In this document: one piece after another, positions 24,620 to 37,094 of the stretch
Numbering within the stretch: position 1 is the first letter of the stretch
How the letters are laid out: every line of letters begins with the position of its first letter
DNA from: Physcomitrium patens
Lineage: Eukaryota; Streptophyta; Bryopsida; Funariales; Funariaceae
Direction of reading: 5' to 3'
Length of the DNA: 64,000 bases
NCBI RefSeq assembly: GCF_000002425.4
Contig: NC_037254.1
Coordinates: 21,794,115 to 21,858,114 of the forward strand
The notes under the pieces: model-generated
Database searches by the model: none
What the model was told of the DNA's origin: nothing
What the model saw: the letters and a program-made list of their open reading frames with translations, nothing else
Position numbers and translations under genes: made by a program

Positions 24620-26447
24620 AATAATATTAAAAAAAATCTATTTATTTTTTTATTTATGATAAATTTTTTATATCTTATAAATGACATCATTTTAAATCAA
24701 ATTATATATTATTTTAAGTCAAATTATATATTTGATATAGTCTTTTATAGGTGTTATTTATAAAATTATTTTAATAAAAATAACAACAAATGGTCAAAAA
24801 AGCTTTGCAATATTTAATATAATCACATCTTTCTTTAATCCAATCATTTTAGATTAATTGTGATTAAGAAAATATAACTTTTAAATAGATTAGATTTTTT
24901 ATAGTCTTGATTTTTTTCAAAAAATAACCAAGAGTTTTGTTAATTAAATAAAAATTTATAAGTCTAGTACAATTAAAATTTTATTTTTATATGCAAGAGC
25001 TTTTATAGATACTAAAAAAAAAAAAAATTGTTTTTTTTTTCATTTATGCTACATCCATTTGTAATCGTAGAAAGATTTCAAACATAATTTTAAGCTAGTA
25101 TTAAGATTATTAAGACATTTTTTAAAAAAAGAATGCTAATAATCTTCCAAAGGATTATCTTTTTGATTATTCAATTGACCTTTAAGAAGAAGTTCTACTA
25201 TAATTTGGACCAATTTATAATTTATCATAAAATTAATTGATTGAACTTAAAAATTATATTAAAGAGAACTTAGCCAAGAATTTTATACATCATTCTAAAT
25301 TTCTAGTAAGAGCTCATATCTTATTTCTAAAGAAAATAGATAGGTCACTGAAGATATATGTAAATTATCAACTATTCAATAAGATTAGTATCAATAATAG
25401 ATACTCTCTACCTTTGATATTGAAATTTTTTGAGAAATTGAATTAAGCCAAGATTTATACAAAAATAGATCTATAAAAAATATATCATTGGATAAGCATA
25501 AAAAATAAAATAAAATAAAATAATGCATTATGAATAAAATATGAGAATTTTGAATATAATGCAATATCTTTTGGACTCACAAATCCATCAATTATTTTTT
25601 AACAACTTATAAATGATGATTTTTGATATTTTTTAGATAATTTTATTATTTATTATTCAAATAAAACTTTAATCTCTTCTAAGACGATAAAAAAAAACAT
25701 CAACTTTATATTTATACTTAAATTTTTTATATTATATGTCAAAATTAAAAAAATATGTATTTTACACTACTAAAGTTGATTTCTTATGATACCTTATTTC
25801 AAATAATTATTTTTTAATGGATCCTAAGAAACTTAAAAATATCATTGATTAAAAGATTCTTAAAATAATAAAAGATATTTAATATTTTTTAATTATTATC
25901 ATATTTTTATTGAAAAAAATGTAGTCTATAGCTTTACTTTTATATTTGATAAGTAGAGACAAATTTAAGTGGAATAAAGAAGTGAAAGCATCAATTGAAG
26001 TTTTGATAATGATTTTTAATTTTTTACTAATTTTATATTGTGTTGAATTTTCTAAGAATTTTTTTATAGAAACAAATGTATTAGATTAAGCCTTAAATAT
26101 AACATTGTCACAAATAAAAATAAGTGATAAACTTCACTCAATAGCTTTTTATTCAAGAATATATTCAATAGCTAAGATCAACTATAAAATCAACAATAAC
26201 AAACTTCTTAAAATCAAAGATATATTTAAAAATATTACATCATTATCTAAAAAGCACTTCAAATTCAAAGATTGTTTATACACATCATAAGAATATCAAG
26301 TACTTTATATCAATATATACTTTGAATCTTTAACGAGCTTGTTAGAACATGTTTTTATTACAATTTGAATTTAAGATCATTGATCAACCAAGAAAAAAAT
26401 AAGGTTTTTCAAATGCCTTTTTCAGTCATTCTTATCTTGCACCAAAA
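24620..26447 (+). pseudogene. Plus-strand protease-RT-RNase H segment inside the minus-strand element
   Basis: The plus strand shows protease C-terminal text (FNIITSFFNPIILD, near 24810-24860), RT (ENLAKNFIHHSKF near 25267, VNYQLFNKISINNRYSLPLI near 25361), RNase H (HSIAFYSRIYSIAKINYKI near 26135) and the linker SHSYLAPKEDVIEY (near 26427). Protease and the RT start also occur on the minus strand just to the right, so this is not a simple flip of one element. The segment may belong to the plus-strand element whose LTR and gag lie at 20672-22931. Confidence 0.75.
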
Positions 26448-28310
26448 GAAGATGTAATTGAGTACATTCAACTTATTTTTTAATAAGCTATAGATTGGTC
26501 CAAATTGCAGTTGAATTTTTTCTTAAAGATCAATTAAGCAATCATAAGGGAAATGCTTTGGAAGAATATTTACATTTTTTTTAAAAAAACCTCTTGATAA
26601 TCCTTATATTGACTCAAAATGGCACTTGAAGTTTTTCTCCCATCAAAAATGGGTTTGGTATGAATTAAAAAAGATGATTTTTTTATGTAATATGCATAAA
26701 AGCTCTAGTATCTATAAATAAAGATTTGGCTCTATTAGACTTATGTCTTTTTATTAAGATAACAAAAATTTGGATTATGATATTAAAAAAATAAAAATTA
26801 GAAGAAATCTAATTTATATGAAGATTATATTTTTTTATCCATAATAAATTTCAAATATTTAAGTTAAAATAAGATTTAATAATATTAAATATTATTAAAT
26901 TTTTATTACCATTAATTATTATATTTATAAGAATAATTTCATGTATAATATTTTATAAAGATAACAAATATCCATTTATGACATCTATATGTACAAACTT
27001 CATTTTCTTGATTAAAAATATTTCTTGTTTTTTAACAAAGTCTTCATTTATAAAATAAACTAAGCTTCTTGAATCTAATAATGTAAAAAATTTTAACTTT
27101 TTTGGTCCTAAATAAATATCTACATAAAGAAAAATAATAGATCTAAAACAAAAATAGATCTTTATTAGTTATTGTACAAGATTCTAGCTGCATAATTTCT
27201 ATTATAATTGAATAAACTTATTTTTTGATGCATCATCTTTTTTGGCAACTATGCTCTCCATTTTGTAATTGAGTTGTTTTTTAGAAAATATTTAGAAATA
27301 TGCTTAGATTTTCTATATTATAAATACTATCATTTTTAACAACATTAAGTCTTTTCTTGCTGAGTGAAAGGTTTAAAACATACCATATCAATTTGTATAG
27401 ATTTAGGCCTTAATAAATAAGTTTCTAAAAACTTGAAAGTTATTGTTATGACTTAACTTATTTCTTTCCATTTAAATCTTTCTTCTTGATGTCTTTTAAA
27501 AAATAAATTGTTATGAATATTGGCTTGAGTAGTAAATTATTCCATTAAATATATATTGTCAATAATAAATCTTTAACATTATCTTTTAATCTATATTGAA
27601 ATTGATTGATAAGGACTTTGTGATTCCAATCTACGTCACAAAAAAGGTTATAGAATTTAACAACATATATGATAGTTAATTGTAATCTTTTTTGTAAAAA
27701 TAAGAGTATTGTCTTTGCTACATTTTTTTAATTATTTTCTCCAAATGTAATCATAAATACTTTTAAGAATGAATTTTATTCATATAAGAATCATAAATCT
27801 TTTTCTATCAAAGATACAAATCAAGAGAGATAAATTTCAAATATAGGTGCACTTATAAATCCAATTTGAGTTAATCCATCAAAATATTCATAAAGATATA
27901 ATCTTAAATAGAACTTGACTTGTTATAAAAATATTCAAAATTTTGATCCTCTTCCATCAAATTTCTCTTGCATATTAATCTTTATATCCCTTATACTTAT
28001 AGAATTAAGATTTCTTAAATTCAACTGTAAAGTTCATCTGCTTGTGTCTTTCAACTGCACAATTTTTTGGTATAGACACTAAACTTCATTATTGACTTCT
28101 TCCATAGATATAAGAATAGTACTTCCATAATTGGTGTTGATAATATGTAAAATTTCCAGCCTAAGAGTATTTACAAGCTTGTAAAAATTTATAACATTTA
28201 CAAATCTATTTTCACTTCTATTAAGTATAGCATCTATCATTTTTTCTTCAATCTTTATAACAAATAATTTTAACAAATCTATAAGTCAAATTAAAAGTTA
28301 GTAATCCACA
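26448..28310 (-). pseudogene. gag, protease and start of RT of the minus-strand gypsy element
   Basis: The minus strand reads a Gag N-terminus with KIEEKMIDAIL (28276-28079). Downstream, FINEDFVKKQEIFLIKKMKF near 27000 matches the protease of the first element (FLDKEFGKRHEIPLVQKPKL), and KSLFIDTRAFMHIT near 26710 matches KSLFIGARAFITLS. It then reaches the RT start near 26450, where homology changes strand. Stops are frequent and there is no intact frame. Confidence 0.78.
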
Positions 28311-28469
28311 ACCTCTAATATCAAATAAAAAAAATTTGTATAAAAAGATAGCTCACTCTATTTTTAAAAAAAATTAATATTAGAAAAAATAATTAGTTTA
28401 AAGGTGGATAGTCTATTGTCTTTAAAACACAACAAAATAAAACAAGAATAGTAAATTACCACTCTTATC

Positions 28470-29008
28470 AAACTATTAAAAACTTCAATCACAAAAAATC
28501 AAAAAATCAATACATTCTTGTATTATAAGAAAAGAATAAATAATAATTCAAAAATAATATAATATTAAGACTAGAATGGCTATTGCTAAAGACAAAAAGA
28601 TTAGAAACTCTTAAAACAAGACTAAAAACAAATAAGACATTGAAAAGACTAAAGAAGGCTTTATTCTTATTTTTATATATATAGTATCTAATAAAAAAAC
28701 TACATAGCAATGTTCTATAAGACTTCCAACATGTATCCAAATTACAAAATATGTATTTAATTTATAAGACAAGTTTTATATATATGCCACATGGTAAACT
28801 TCTACTACAAGTGGCCAATATATATAACATGCGGCTAACTTTTTGGCCTAATTTTTAACCTATTAATTATTAATAAATACATATAAAGTCAGATTTGTAT
28901 CTATGAAGCTTTTTAAAAGCTATTCTATAAGATATTATCAGATTTATTTATTTTTACTTACTTCTACCTAATTCTTGTAAATCTAAGTAAATATGTATAT
29001 TTGTGACA
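28470..29008 (-). repeat. 5' LTR of the minus-strand gypsy element
   Basis: A copy of the AT-rich LTR family, ending ATATTTGTGACA at 29008. The left boundary near 28470 is approximate because that end is poorly conserved. Confidence 0.75.
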
Positions 29009-30631
29009 TTAGGTTGATATAAAAATAGCTCTAATTCAAGCATTCACCACAAATGGCTCTTACAACAATTAGAAGCTTTATTGTAGAATAATAATTATGC
29101 TTATATTTGCTAATTTATATTATGTTAGATGTGATATTGTCCTTAGAATAACTTGCAGCAATCCAATTTTTAAACAAAGTTTTATCCTTGAATCATTACT
29201 AATTTTTTATAAGTTCAAACTCTCATTTTTGATACAAGAATTATAATCTTTACATGACTATGTTGCAAAAGGATTGATGGATAAAATTTATTATATCCAA
29301 GAATTAAAACACTCTGTTAGCAACCTAATAATATGTACTATGAGTGGTAAAAAGTCACTATACATTATGAACATATTCACAAATTGATGTAAATTTTTGT
29401 ATTCTATTTATTTAATTATTGATTTAATTTAGTAGAAATAGCTACTATACAATTATTTCCAAATAAATTTTATAATCTTCATTACTCATTGTGAAATAGA
29501 ATATAAAATGAATCTATATTACTATTATGATATATATAATTTTTATTTGTGAATATTTTTTTTTGTACATTGCATTTAATAAAACTATACATTATGTGAT
29601 ATTTCTATCTAATTTATGTTAACATTTAAAATATACTTTGGCATCTATTATACAAAAATCATATTATTTCAATTTGAAAATATTCAACTCAATAATGAAA
29701 TTCAACAACATAAAGTTATAATATTTGTACTATATGAAATTATTTATGTCTATTCTTACTTAATACTAGAAAATAACTAAGACCTTATAGAAATATAAAT
29801 CTACTATACTTTATTAGTTTTATCTACAATCAATTCAATTATCCATATTTAATGTAAAATCCAAAAATTTAAATATGATTAATAAAATTTAAACAAAAGA
29901 GATAAACTTCTTTTACTTAAAACACCTTATACTTAACTCCTTATACTTAAAACAAATACTTTTACTAACATTAAAGTGCTTTTAAAAAGTAATGGCTTAT
30001 ATTTCGTAAGTCTTTAAAAAAAAAAATTACTAAATAGATGTCTCTTTTTAGGTTTTTTTTTCTACAAGCCAATATTATCTGAAGCCTTTGAAAAAAAAAA
30101 CATAAACAATAATACATCAAATAGTAGCATTAATGAAGACTTAATTAAAAGTATCAATGTAATATTAAAAATCTAAAATTTTTAGAAACAGAGTATCAAA
30201 TATGAACAAAGCAACAAAAGAACTTTCAAATATAAACAATAAACGAACAATAAAAGATTACATTCAATATAAATCAAACTAACTAAAAGACATTTGTTAA
30301 AGTTCAAAATCCAAAATTCTATTCAAATGAGACACCATCCATATGTTTGCAAAAATTTTGGGGACAAATTCAGAATTAGATCAGAAGATGAAATTCCAAA
30401 TTTAGTTCATATATTCGCTAAATATTCTTTTGATCTCTTCCAATATCAAAATAGGAGACCATTACAACAAACGAGCAAATCGATTTATTTAACTAGTAGA
30501 TTGATTGCCAATGATTTGCTCCTACTCCCAAAGCTAAAACAAAAATAACAACTCCGAACACATGAGATAAAATCCGCACAACACAACTAATTGGAAGAGT
30601 TTAATAGTTACTTACCCATGTAGTCAATGTT
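29009..30631. other. AT-rich spacer, no gene seen
   Basis: No domain, RNA or repeat recognised. An 84-codon frame at 30294-30548 (TTG start) shows nothing familiar and no codon pattern that would support it. Confidence 0.5.
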
Positions 30632-32029
30632 CTATGATAGGTGTATGTCATGACTTGCTACCTTGGAGGACCCACTAGGACTTGCTTGGTTCGAATCACC
30701 AAGAATTTTCGGCTTTGGGCTTTTTTTAAGTTCTGGAAATGATACCCCAAAACTTGGTTCAAAAGCGTATCCAACAGGGTTCAGACTCTGAAACCTGACT
30801 ACATCGTGCATTGGAGGAGGTTTAGGTAACGACTCGTAGTTACTAGGGTCGATAAGGCCCTCCACCATTTCATACACTACCCCAGTCCTCTCGATTGTAT
30901 TGTAGATACAGAGCTTGTTCTCCTTGATTGGGACGCATGTGAATTCCGGGTAGACTAGCAGGGCTCGGTTTCCTTGTCTCTGGCGTACCAGTTTCCTTGT
31001 CCACGTGAATCCTCCTTCTTTCTCCAAGTCCAGCCTGTCAATGCAATGTGTGACTTTCCCAATAGCCTCTTGTTCAGTGAAAAGATAGATTACGTCGTCG
31101 CACTTCACAAGCTGAGCAATGGCAAAGTGGATTGTCGCGTCAGGGTTGCCATCCGGAGGAACATGAAGATATGGGCAGATCCAGTTTTGTCGCCACTTCC
31201 CCTTGGCTACATCCAAGGCCAGAATCCCTTTACTTCCGTTAACCATAAACCCTGTAAGTAACAATACGTTCTGGTTCTCACAGTATACTCCGGTCTGGTA
31301 GTCATTCACTGAGAAGTATGTCCCTGGAACATCCTCAAGAACTTCCCAATTTCCCTTGGAAGAGCAATAAACTTCCGTTTTCCTTGATCTATGCTCTGAA
31401 CCAACTGCTGCACTGCCGACCGCTATTACTCGGAAGGTTGAGTCGCAGATGGTCTTTTTAGTTTTGGTCACGTGCAGGGATAAGGCCACCGGGTGACGGG
31501 GGTGGATCAAATCGGGTAATGGATACACTTCGCCAGCCAAAGGGTTGGTGACTAACAGCTTCTCGGATTCTGAGGCTTTACCAACATTCATGCAGAAAAG
31601 ACCAACATGGCCAGCAACCAGGAAATCCTTGAATAATTCCGGCTCTGGAATTGGAATCGGGCTCCTCAGTGGTGGCAACCTTCTCCACTTTCCACTCAGG
31701 CTATCAAACCCTAATATGTTCCACTGCCCTTTCTCCACAAAGAATACCAAAGGACTGAAGTGACCCTCTGCGGGACAAACCTCCGCGCGTAACCTTCTGA
31801 AGCTATCCTGCTGAGGGACGCTCAAGAAGTATTTTGAAACCAAGGAAAGCCTGAAAAGTTCTTCGAATACCAACTTCACCAGGATCGGATTATGTAACTC
31901 CGCGGGTAAGGCATCCCAACTCCCCGGCGTGGGGGAGCACACTTTGAGGCGTTCCAGTTCGCCTTCCACCGACTGTCCTGGTTCTTTTCCAGCAGACATC
32001 TTGGATTTGCTACAGTTAGAAGCAGGCAT
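30632..32029 (-). CDS. F-box/kelch-like protein
   Basis: Intronless; 465 residues from the ATG at 32029 (MPASNCSKSK). A second in-frame ATG at 31999 is an alternative start. The frame extends to 32110 only through a TTG codon just after a stop. The F-box lies at about residues 38-80 (WDALPAELHNPILVKLVFEE, then LVSKYFLSV), preceded by a charged linker. The rest looks like degenerate kelch blades: LGFDSLSGKWRRLPPL, VYCSSKGNWEVLEDVPG and ILALDVAKGKWRQNW, each with the glycine/tryptophan spacing of kelch repeats. In the family, the F-box binds SKP1 in an SCF ubiquitin ligase and the C-terminal propeller picks the substrate; the substrate here is unknown. A broken tandem copy lies just upstream at 32512-33003, and the two share almost identical 5' flanks. 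Confidence 0.85.
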   Translation of the reverse strand: MPASNCSKSKMSAGKEPGQSVEGELERLKVCSPTPGSWDALPAELHNPILVKLVFEELFRLSLVSKYFLSVPQQDSFRRLRAEVCPAEGHFSPLVFFVEKGQWNILGFDSLSGKWRRLPPLRSPIPIPEPELFKDFLVAGHVGLFCMNVGKASESEKLLVTNPLAGEVYPLPDLIHPRHPVALSLHVTKTKKTICDSTFRVIAVGSAAVGSEHRSRKTEVYCSSKGNWEVLEDVPGTYFSVNDYQTGVYCENQNVLLLTGFMVNGSKGILALDVAKGKWRQNWICPYLHVPPDGNPDATIHFAIAQLVKCDDVIYLFTEQEAIGKVTHCIDRLDLEKEGGFTWTRKLVRQRQGNRALLVYPEFTCVPIKENKLCIYNTIERTGVVYEMVEGLIDPSNYESLPKPPPMHDVVRFQSLNPVGYAFEPSFGVSFPELKKSPKPKILGDSNQASPSGSSKVASHDIHLS

Positions 32030-32335
32030 ATCTGCATAACGGACGACATTGTGACAATCGGAGAACCCGAGGATGCGTTGATCCTCAACTTCGAACAACG
32101 TCTTTAACAATGCTTATATGAAACGGGAAAGCGGGGTAGAGTGAAACACCCTAAACGATACCTGTACGTTCATGCCATTTCGCAACAACGCAGCCGGCCG
32201 CCGCTGTTCACAAACTCCATCGCCTGCAAACCAGCAAAACATTGGTCTGCAGACAACCCGCAGACAAATGCTTTCTCAAACCCTAAAAGCAGTACACCCA
32301 TCCATCCAAACACTTCTTTCATTCATCCAAAATTT
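31989..32335 (-). repeat. Tandem duplication unit, functional copy (5' end and upstream flank of the F-box gene)
   Basis: Nearly identical to 32964-33297, offset about 975 bp. It covers the first codons, the 5' leader and about 300 bp of upstream DNA, so the likely promoter was duplicated together with the gene. Confidence 0.9.
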
Positions 32336-32511
32336 TCTTTTATTTATCCAATTTATTGAATATAAAAATTTCATATATTAACTGAAATTTATCATGATGG
32401 CTATAGGATTTTAAGGATGTGTAAGTAGTTGTTGTATTAATCATATGGAAAAGACCATCACCCAATACATGTGGGTTATCTTAAAAGAATGTTATTAAAT
32501 GTTATTTTAAC
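32336..32511. other. Spacer between F-box gene and its broken copy
   Basis: Short AT-rich stretch without visible features. Confidence 0.5.
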
Positions 32512-33003
32512 AAAAAACCCCGTAATACCTCGTGAACCCCAATAAAACTCTTGGTTTCAGTGAAAAGATCGTCGCGCTTCTCAAGCTGAGCGATGGTGCC
32601 ATGAAGCCACGGGCAGATCCAGTTTTGTCGTCTTCCCCTCGACTACCACATCCAATGCCAGAATCCCCCTTTACTTCCATTAACCTCTGAATACCCAAGG
32701 GCTGAAATGGGCTAATCTCCGCACGTAACCACCTTCTGTGAGGCACTGAAAGAGTATTTCGAAACCAAGGGAAGCCTGAAAAGTTCTTCGAATACCAACT
32801 TCACCAGGATCGGAGGATGCAACACTGCGGGCAAGGAGTCCCAACTGCATGACGGACGACATTGAGATATCTGGGAAACCCTCAGCATTGCCCGATCCTC
32901 AACTTCGAACAAATTCTTCAACCATACATACAACACACGGAGAAGTAGAGTTAGGTTCAGTGCCAGCAGACATCTTGGATTTGCTACAGTTAGAAGCAGG
33001 CAT
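32512..33003 (-). pseudogene. Broken tandem copy of the F-box/kelch-like gene
   Basis: The start (MPASNCSKSKMSAGTEP from 33003) matches the intact neighbour, then the frame is lost. A second, more diverged copy of the N-terminal region follows near 32920-32860 (LKNLFEVEDRAMLRVSQI against LKTLFEVEDQRILGFSDC). It leads into an F-box segment near 32840-32750 (SWDSLPAVLHPPILVKLVFE). After that the sequence jumps to a piece matching the kelch region (SLSLRS where the gene has IAQLVK, then LFTE), with more than 700 bp of the gene deleted. It cannot make the full protein. A duplicated N-terminus followed by the large deletion suggests more than one rearrangement. Confidence 0.85.
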
Positions 33004-33297
33004 ATCTGCATAACGGATGACATTGTGACAATCGGAGAACCCGAGGATGCGTTGATCCTCAACTTCGAACAACGTCTTCAACAATGCTTATATGAAACGG
33101 AAAAGCGGGGCAGAGTGAAACACCCTAAACAATACCTGTACGTTCATGCCATTTCGCAACAACGCAGCCGGCCGCCGCTGTTCACGAACTCCATCGCCTG
33201 CAAACCAGCAAAACATTGGTCTGCAGACAACCCGCAGACAAATGCTTTCTAAAGCAGTACACCCATCCATCCAAACACTTCTTTCATTCATCTTATT
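32964..33297 (-). repeat. Tandem duplication unit, pseudogene copy (upstream flank)
   Basis: Matches 31989-32335 with a few substitutions and a short deletion near 33250. It keeps the whole upstream flank even though the coding part behind it is broken. Confidence 0.9.
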
Positions 33298-33299
33298 TT

Positions 33300-34789
33300 T
33301 TGAAAAATTTATGGATTCCCTTCGGCAGATGATTATGCAAGTATCTGAACTTTTCAATGTGACTGGGTGCAAGGGAGGTGCGTGATTCACAAGTTTAAGG
33401 AGGACGCAAAAGACATTCCTTTACTCAATGAATACAGAGAGAATTTTTTATTGACTTTTTCTTTCTGAAAAGTATAATTTTATTTTATTTGAATTATCGA
33501 AAGCTTGATTGATTGACTTGTTACTGGTTGCTGTTATAGGTGTTGTTTGAGCCATATGGTCAACTTATATGGCTTCTGTGCCGTCTGAACTATTGACCTG
33601 AAATGTAGCACAATCTATCTAATATCTCTAGTAAAATCCAACCCATAAGTGGAAGAGAATTGGATAGAAATGGAAAACGAAGACATTGTCTATAGCTGCT
33701 ATTATATCTTAAAAGAGAAACTTTGATAAACAAGGAAAATAAGTCAATGTTTGTTAATAACAAAAGAGTAGAAAGAACTTTGATAAAATAGCAATGCTTA
33801 AAAAATAAAATACACTTAGCAAAAATGTTTGCTTCAATACCATCTAGAAATAACAAGAAGAATCAAAGGAACAATTCAAAGAACTTAAAACAATAAAATA
33901 CTTAACTTGTTACCATTGTGGATGCATAAGGTATAAATACACAAGTTGAGATCCGAAAGTACAGGATCTTAACAAAATAATTTGACATATATCTATTTAT
34001 AGACTGTATCCAATGGATGGACATAGGTTTGACAATAAACAATATTATATTTTCAGCAAGTAGTTAGTGAATTGTCTTAAGAATATATTTCTAACAAATA
34101 CTATTTTTGACACTATGGTTGTATAAAATTATTGAAAACACCTACAAATAAGCAAACACTAAGATATTAATTCTTTTATGCAACATGTTAATGATGTTAT
34201 TAGGGGTCTAAAAGCCATAAACTTGATGCAACCTCTAGTAGTATTAGTTCATTGAATATTAAATTGTTTATCAAAATATTTTCAAAACTTGTAACTCATA
34301 TGCAAAATTAAAAAGTCTTACCTTTTCTAGAAGAGTTATAGAGTCATTTGCATATAGAAGAAACTAATGCAATACTCAAAAAAATTTAAGAACTTACTAA
34401 TGAAGCTCTTATTATGCGGATTAGAAATCTCTAGCACAACAAATTTTAGCGAGGACACCTTCATTATTAGGTTTAGAATTAATATGGAGCAAATGGCCTT
34501 TAAGGATTCTACTACCATCAATAAAGACCATTACAAGGCTCATTCATTTGTCATCAATGTGACATTAAAGGGCATATCTCAAATATCTACTGTGTGCCAA
34601 TCAACATGATTTTTTTACTAAAGCTATACAAACTCCAATCTCAATACTCATCCAAATGTTGGAAATCCAAGCGGTTTTTTTTTACATCAATAGCATAAAA
34701 TAATCATGGTATCAATATTATTAAAGAATTTTATAGAGATCCTACCTCATCTAATCTACCAAGTGACAAAAGTATCTAAGAAGCCTTTG
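33300..34789. other. AT-rich spacer
   Basis: No gene recognised. Open frames at 33590-33856 (-) and 34336-34609 (both strands) overlap one another and match nothing I know. The right part may be the degraded gag region of the copia relic that follows. Confidence 0.4.
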
Positions 34790-36600
34790 AACTACTAGTA
34801 CTTGGTGACAAAGATGAAAGAAAATGGATTTTAGACTCTAGTGTTTTTAAGCACTTTATTAGAAACTACTCTACTTTCAATCAAATAAGCTACACTCATA
34901 GTAGAACAATAACTTTAGGTAGAGGCAATGCCTATGTAATTGTAGGACATGGGTTTGTGATCTTGTCTATACCTATTGGAGAAATAAAAACCTTCAAAGA
35001 GGTTTGTTATGTCTTTAGTCTATGAAGAAATATTCTTTTAATTGCAAACATTGGCAACTTTTGCATTTTTAGATCCAAACAATGCATTGTTTTCTCTACC
35101 AACAATCCACATAGAATCATAAGCAAAGATAGAAGGAATCTTAAAAATAAAATATATAAATTAGAAAAAATAGCTACACATAATTTTGATATCCACATTG
35201 AAATCAAACCAACAGAGATACCTAAACATAATGTGGAATACTATAAATTAGAAACACCTCACAAATCTATTGATTCTCTCATCTATCTCTAGCACTTGCA
35301 TTTGAAGTACATAAACTACTAGAGCCTTGAACATATGCAAATAAATAATTTAATTTTAAGACTCCCTTCTTATTATGTAAAAACTCAAAGATGAAATCAC
35401 TATTATTGAGATAAACAACAAGAATCCAAATTCCTAAAGTACCAACAACTAAGACTACAAAATCTCTATAATTTATATATATCAATGTCTATGAGCCTTT
35501 TTAGTCAAGTTTTGAGTTTATTCATATTATTTTATTGTATTTACTTATAACTTTTGTGAAAAATCACAAAAGATAAATTCCTTGAAATATTTTTAAAAAA
35601 TAATATATTAGTTGAAAGACAAACCTCAAATTCCATTTTGTTGCTTCAATTTGACTGAAGTAGTAAGTTTATGTTACAAGAGTTTATCAAGTATTAATGA
35701 GACTAAAGTATCATATGTCAATTATTTGTTGTGTGCATACCTCAATAGAATGAGGTATCAAAAAGAAAAAGAAAAACTATCTTGAGAAGATACAAATCAT
35801 ATTGATAAGTAAGAGCATACTTTTATTTTTCTATATTGAAGCTGCCCTCACTATTATTCAATTTATAAATTGCAGTCTTATTCAAGCAAATAAATGTATG
35901 TTTTTTTACTATCTTTTCTACAAAACAAAGTTAGATATTAATTGAATAAAAATATTTGGGTATTTTTGCTTTATTAAAAAAAAATAATACAACAAGTCAC
36001 AAACTTAAGTCTAGATTAGAATTTAGAAACTATCTAGAAATTGATGATAAACAAAATATTAGAGAATATATCTTCATACTTTTTTAAAAATCGAAGTCAC
36101 TTGTGATGTCTTCTTTGATAAAACTTATTTTTTTAAATTAAATTCTATAATGATAGCACTTTGTGCCAAATTCTTCTAAAATTTTTATTTTCAAGAAGCC
36201 TTATTCAATAATGCCAATGATGACAAAGATGTTGGAATTGAGGATACATTATCTTCCATTGTTGATTTGTTATTCTATAATAACCACAAAGATTAAAGAT
36301 CTTTTATATTCACATTAGACTCTACATCATTAGACCTTTCAACATCAAATTTGGACCTCCTATATGTCTCTAAAGACACTTCTATATCATTTCTAATATC
36401 AAACTTTATATCCTATTACAAAAAATTTAAAAACATTAATACTTGATATATTTGTAGTTCTAATGATGCCTCTATTAAACTGGACACCACTATCAAATAT
36501 CTTGGTGATGAAGTAGAAGGCCAATATAGATTAAAGCACTCATCCAATAATGTTATCACTTCTTCTTTAGTGATTTGTGCAAGTAAACAAGAAGACAAAC
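34790..36600 (+). mobile_element. Ty1/copia retrotransposon relic
   Basis: On the plus strand, RKWILDSSVFKHFIRNYSTF near 34819 is a copia protease start, with the catalytic DSG changed to DSS. ITLGRGNAYVIVGHGFVILS and EVCYVFSL follow, then near 35278 SLIYL-stop-HLHLKYINY is the GAG-pre-integrase motif with a stop at its conserved Trp. Near 36090 a CDVFFDKTYF match suggests the end of integrase, so the relic may reach about 36600, but that part is weak. No LTRs were found. Confidence 0.65.
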
Positions 36601-37090
36601 CATTGGAAGACTACTTTTGCATCTTCATTAGTCTACCAAATATTGAGTCCTAAAACCACTCACCATTGATGCAAGGCTTGCAAGGAGAAGTAGTGTTGAA
36701 AAATATAATATTGTTAATTGTCAAACTCACATCCATTGGATGAAGTTTAAAGATAGATACATGTCAAACTATTATAATGAGATCCTATACTTCTAGATCT
36801 CAACCTCTGTACTTATACTTTATGCATCAACATTGGTAACAAGTTAAGTATTTTATTGTTTCATTTTCCTTGAATCGTTCTTATGATTCTTCTTGTTATA
36901 TCCACACTAGCTACACGATAAAAAATGAAATCATCGCTTTTTAGTCTGTACCTGAAGGTCAGATCTCCTTTTGCATAGTTGCAGACGTACATCTGATTTT
37001 GTTTTTATGAAAACTGTAAGTAGAATTGACCTTTTAACCTTTCTTTGGAAAACATTTGTTACTCTCTGAGAAGGAATTGCTTAAATCATC
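36601..37090. other. Spacer grading into gene-like composition
   Basis: No feature recognised. GC rises after about 36900. Confidence 0.4.
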
Positions 37091-37094
37091 AAGT

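Larger units (their letters stand above)
22932..29008 (-). mobile_element. Minus-strand gypsy chromovirus with an opposite-strand segment inside
   Basis: LTRs of the AT-rich family lie at 28470-29008 (5') and 22932-23436 (3'), both in minus sense. On the minus strand, gag (about 28310 to 27200), protease (about 27110 to 26700) and the start of RT (to about 26448) follow the 5' LTR. The end of integrase (about 24610 to 24300) and the chromodomain (about 24200 to 23970) precede the 3' LTR. The middle, about 24620-26447, instead holds protease-RT-RNase H-linker on the plus strand. Flanks TAATA and TTAGG do not match, so no target duplication is visible. Confidence 0.78.

Noticed and set aside
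24620..26447. Simple inversion within a single gypsy element
   Set aside because: Protease and RT-start homology is present on both strands at the same locus, so an inversion without a second copy cannot explain it.
30294..30548. 84-codon plus-strand frame
   Set aside because: TTG start, AT-rich spacer, no similarity I can recognise.
30684..30698. GGTTCGAATC, like a tRNA B box
   Set aside because: It is inside the F-box coding sequence, and no acceptor stem, D arm or A box can be formed around it. The same holds for a similar motif near 38033.
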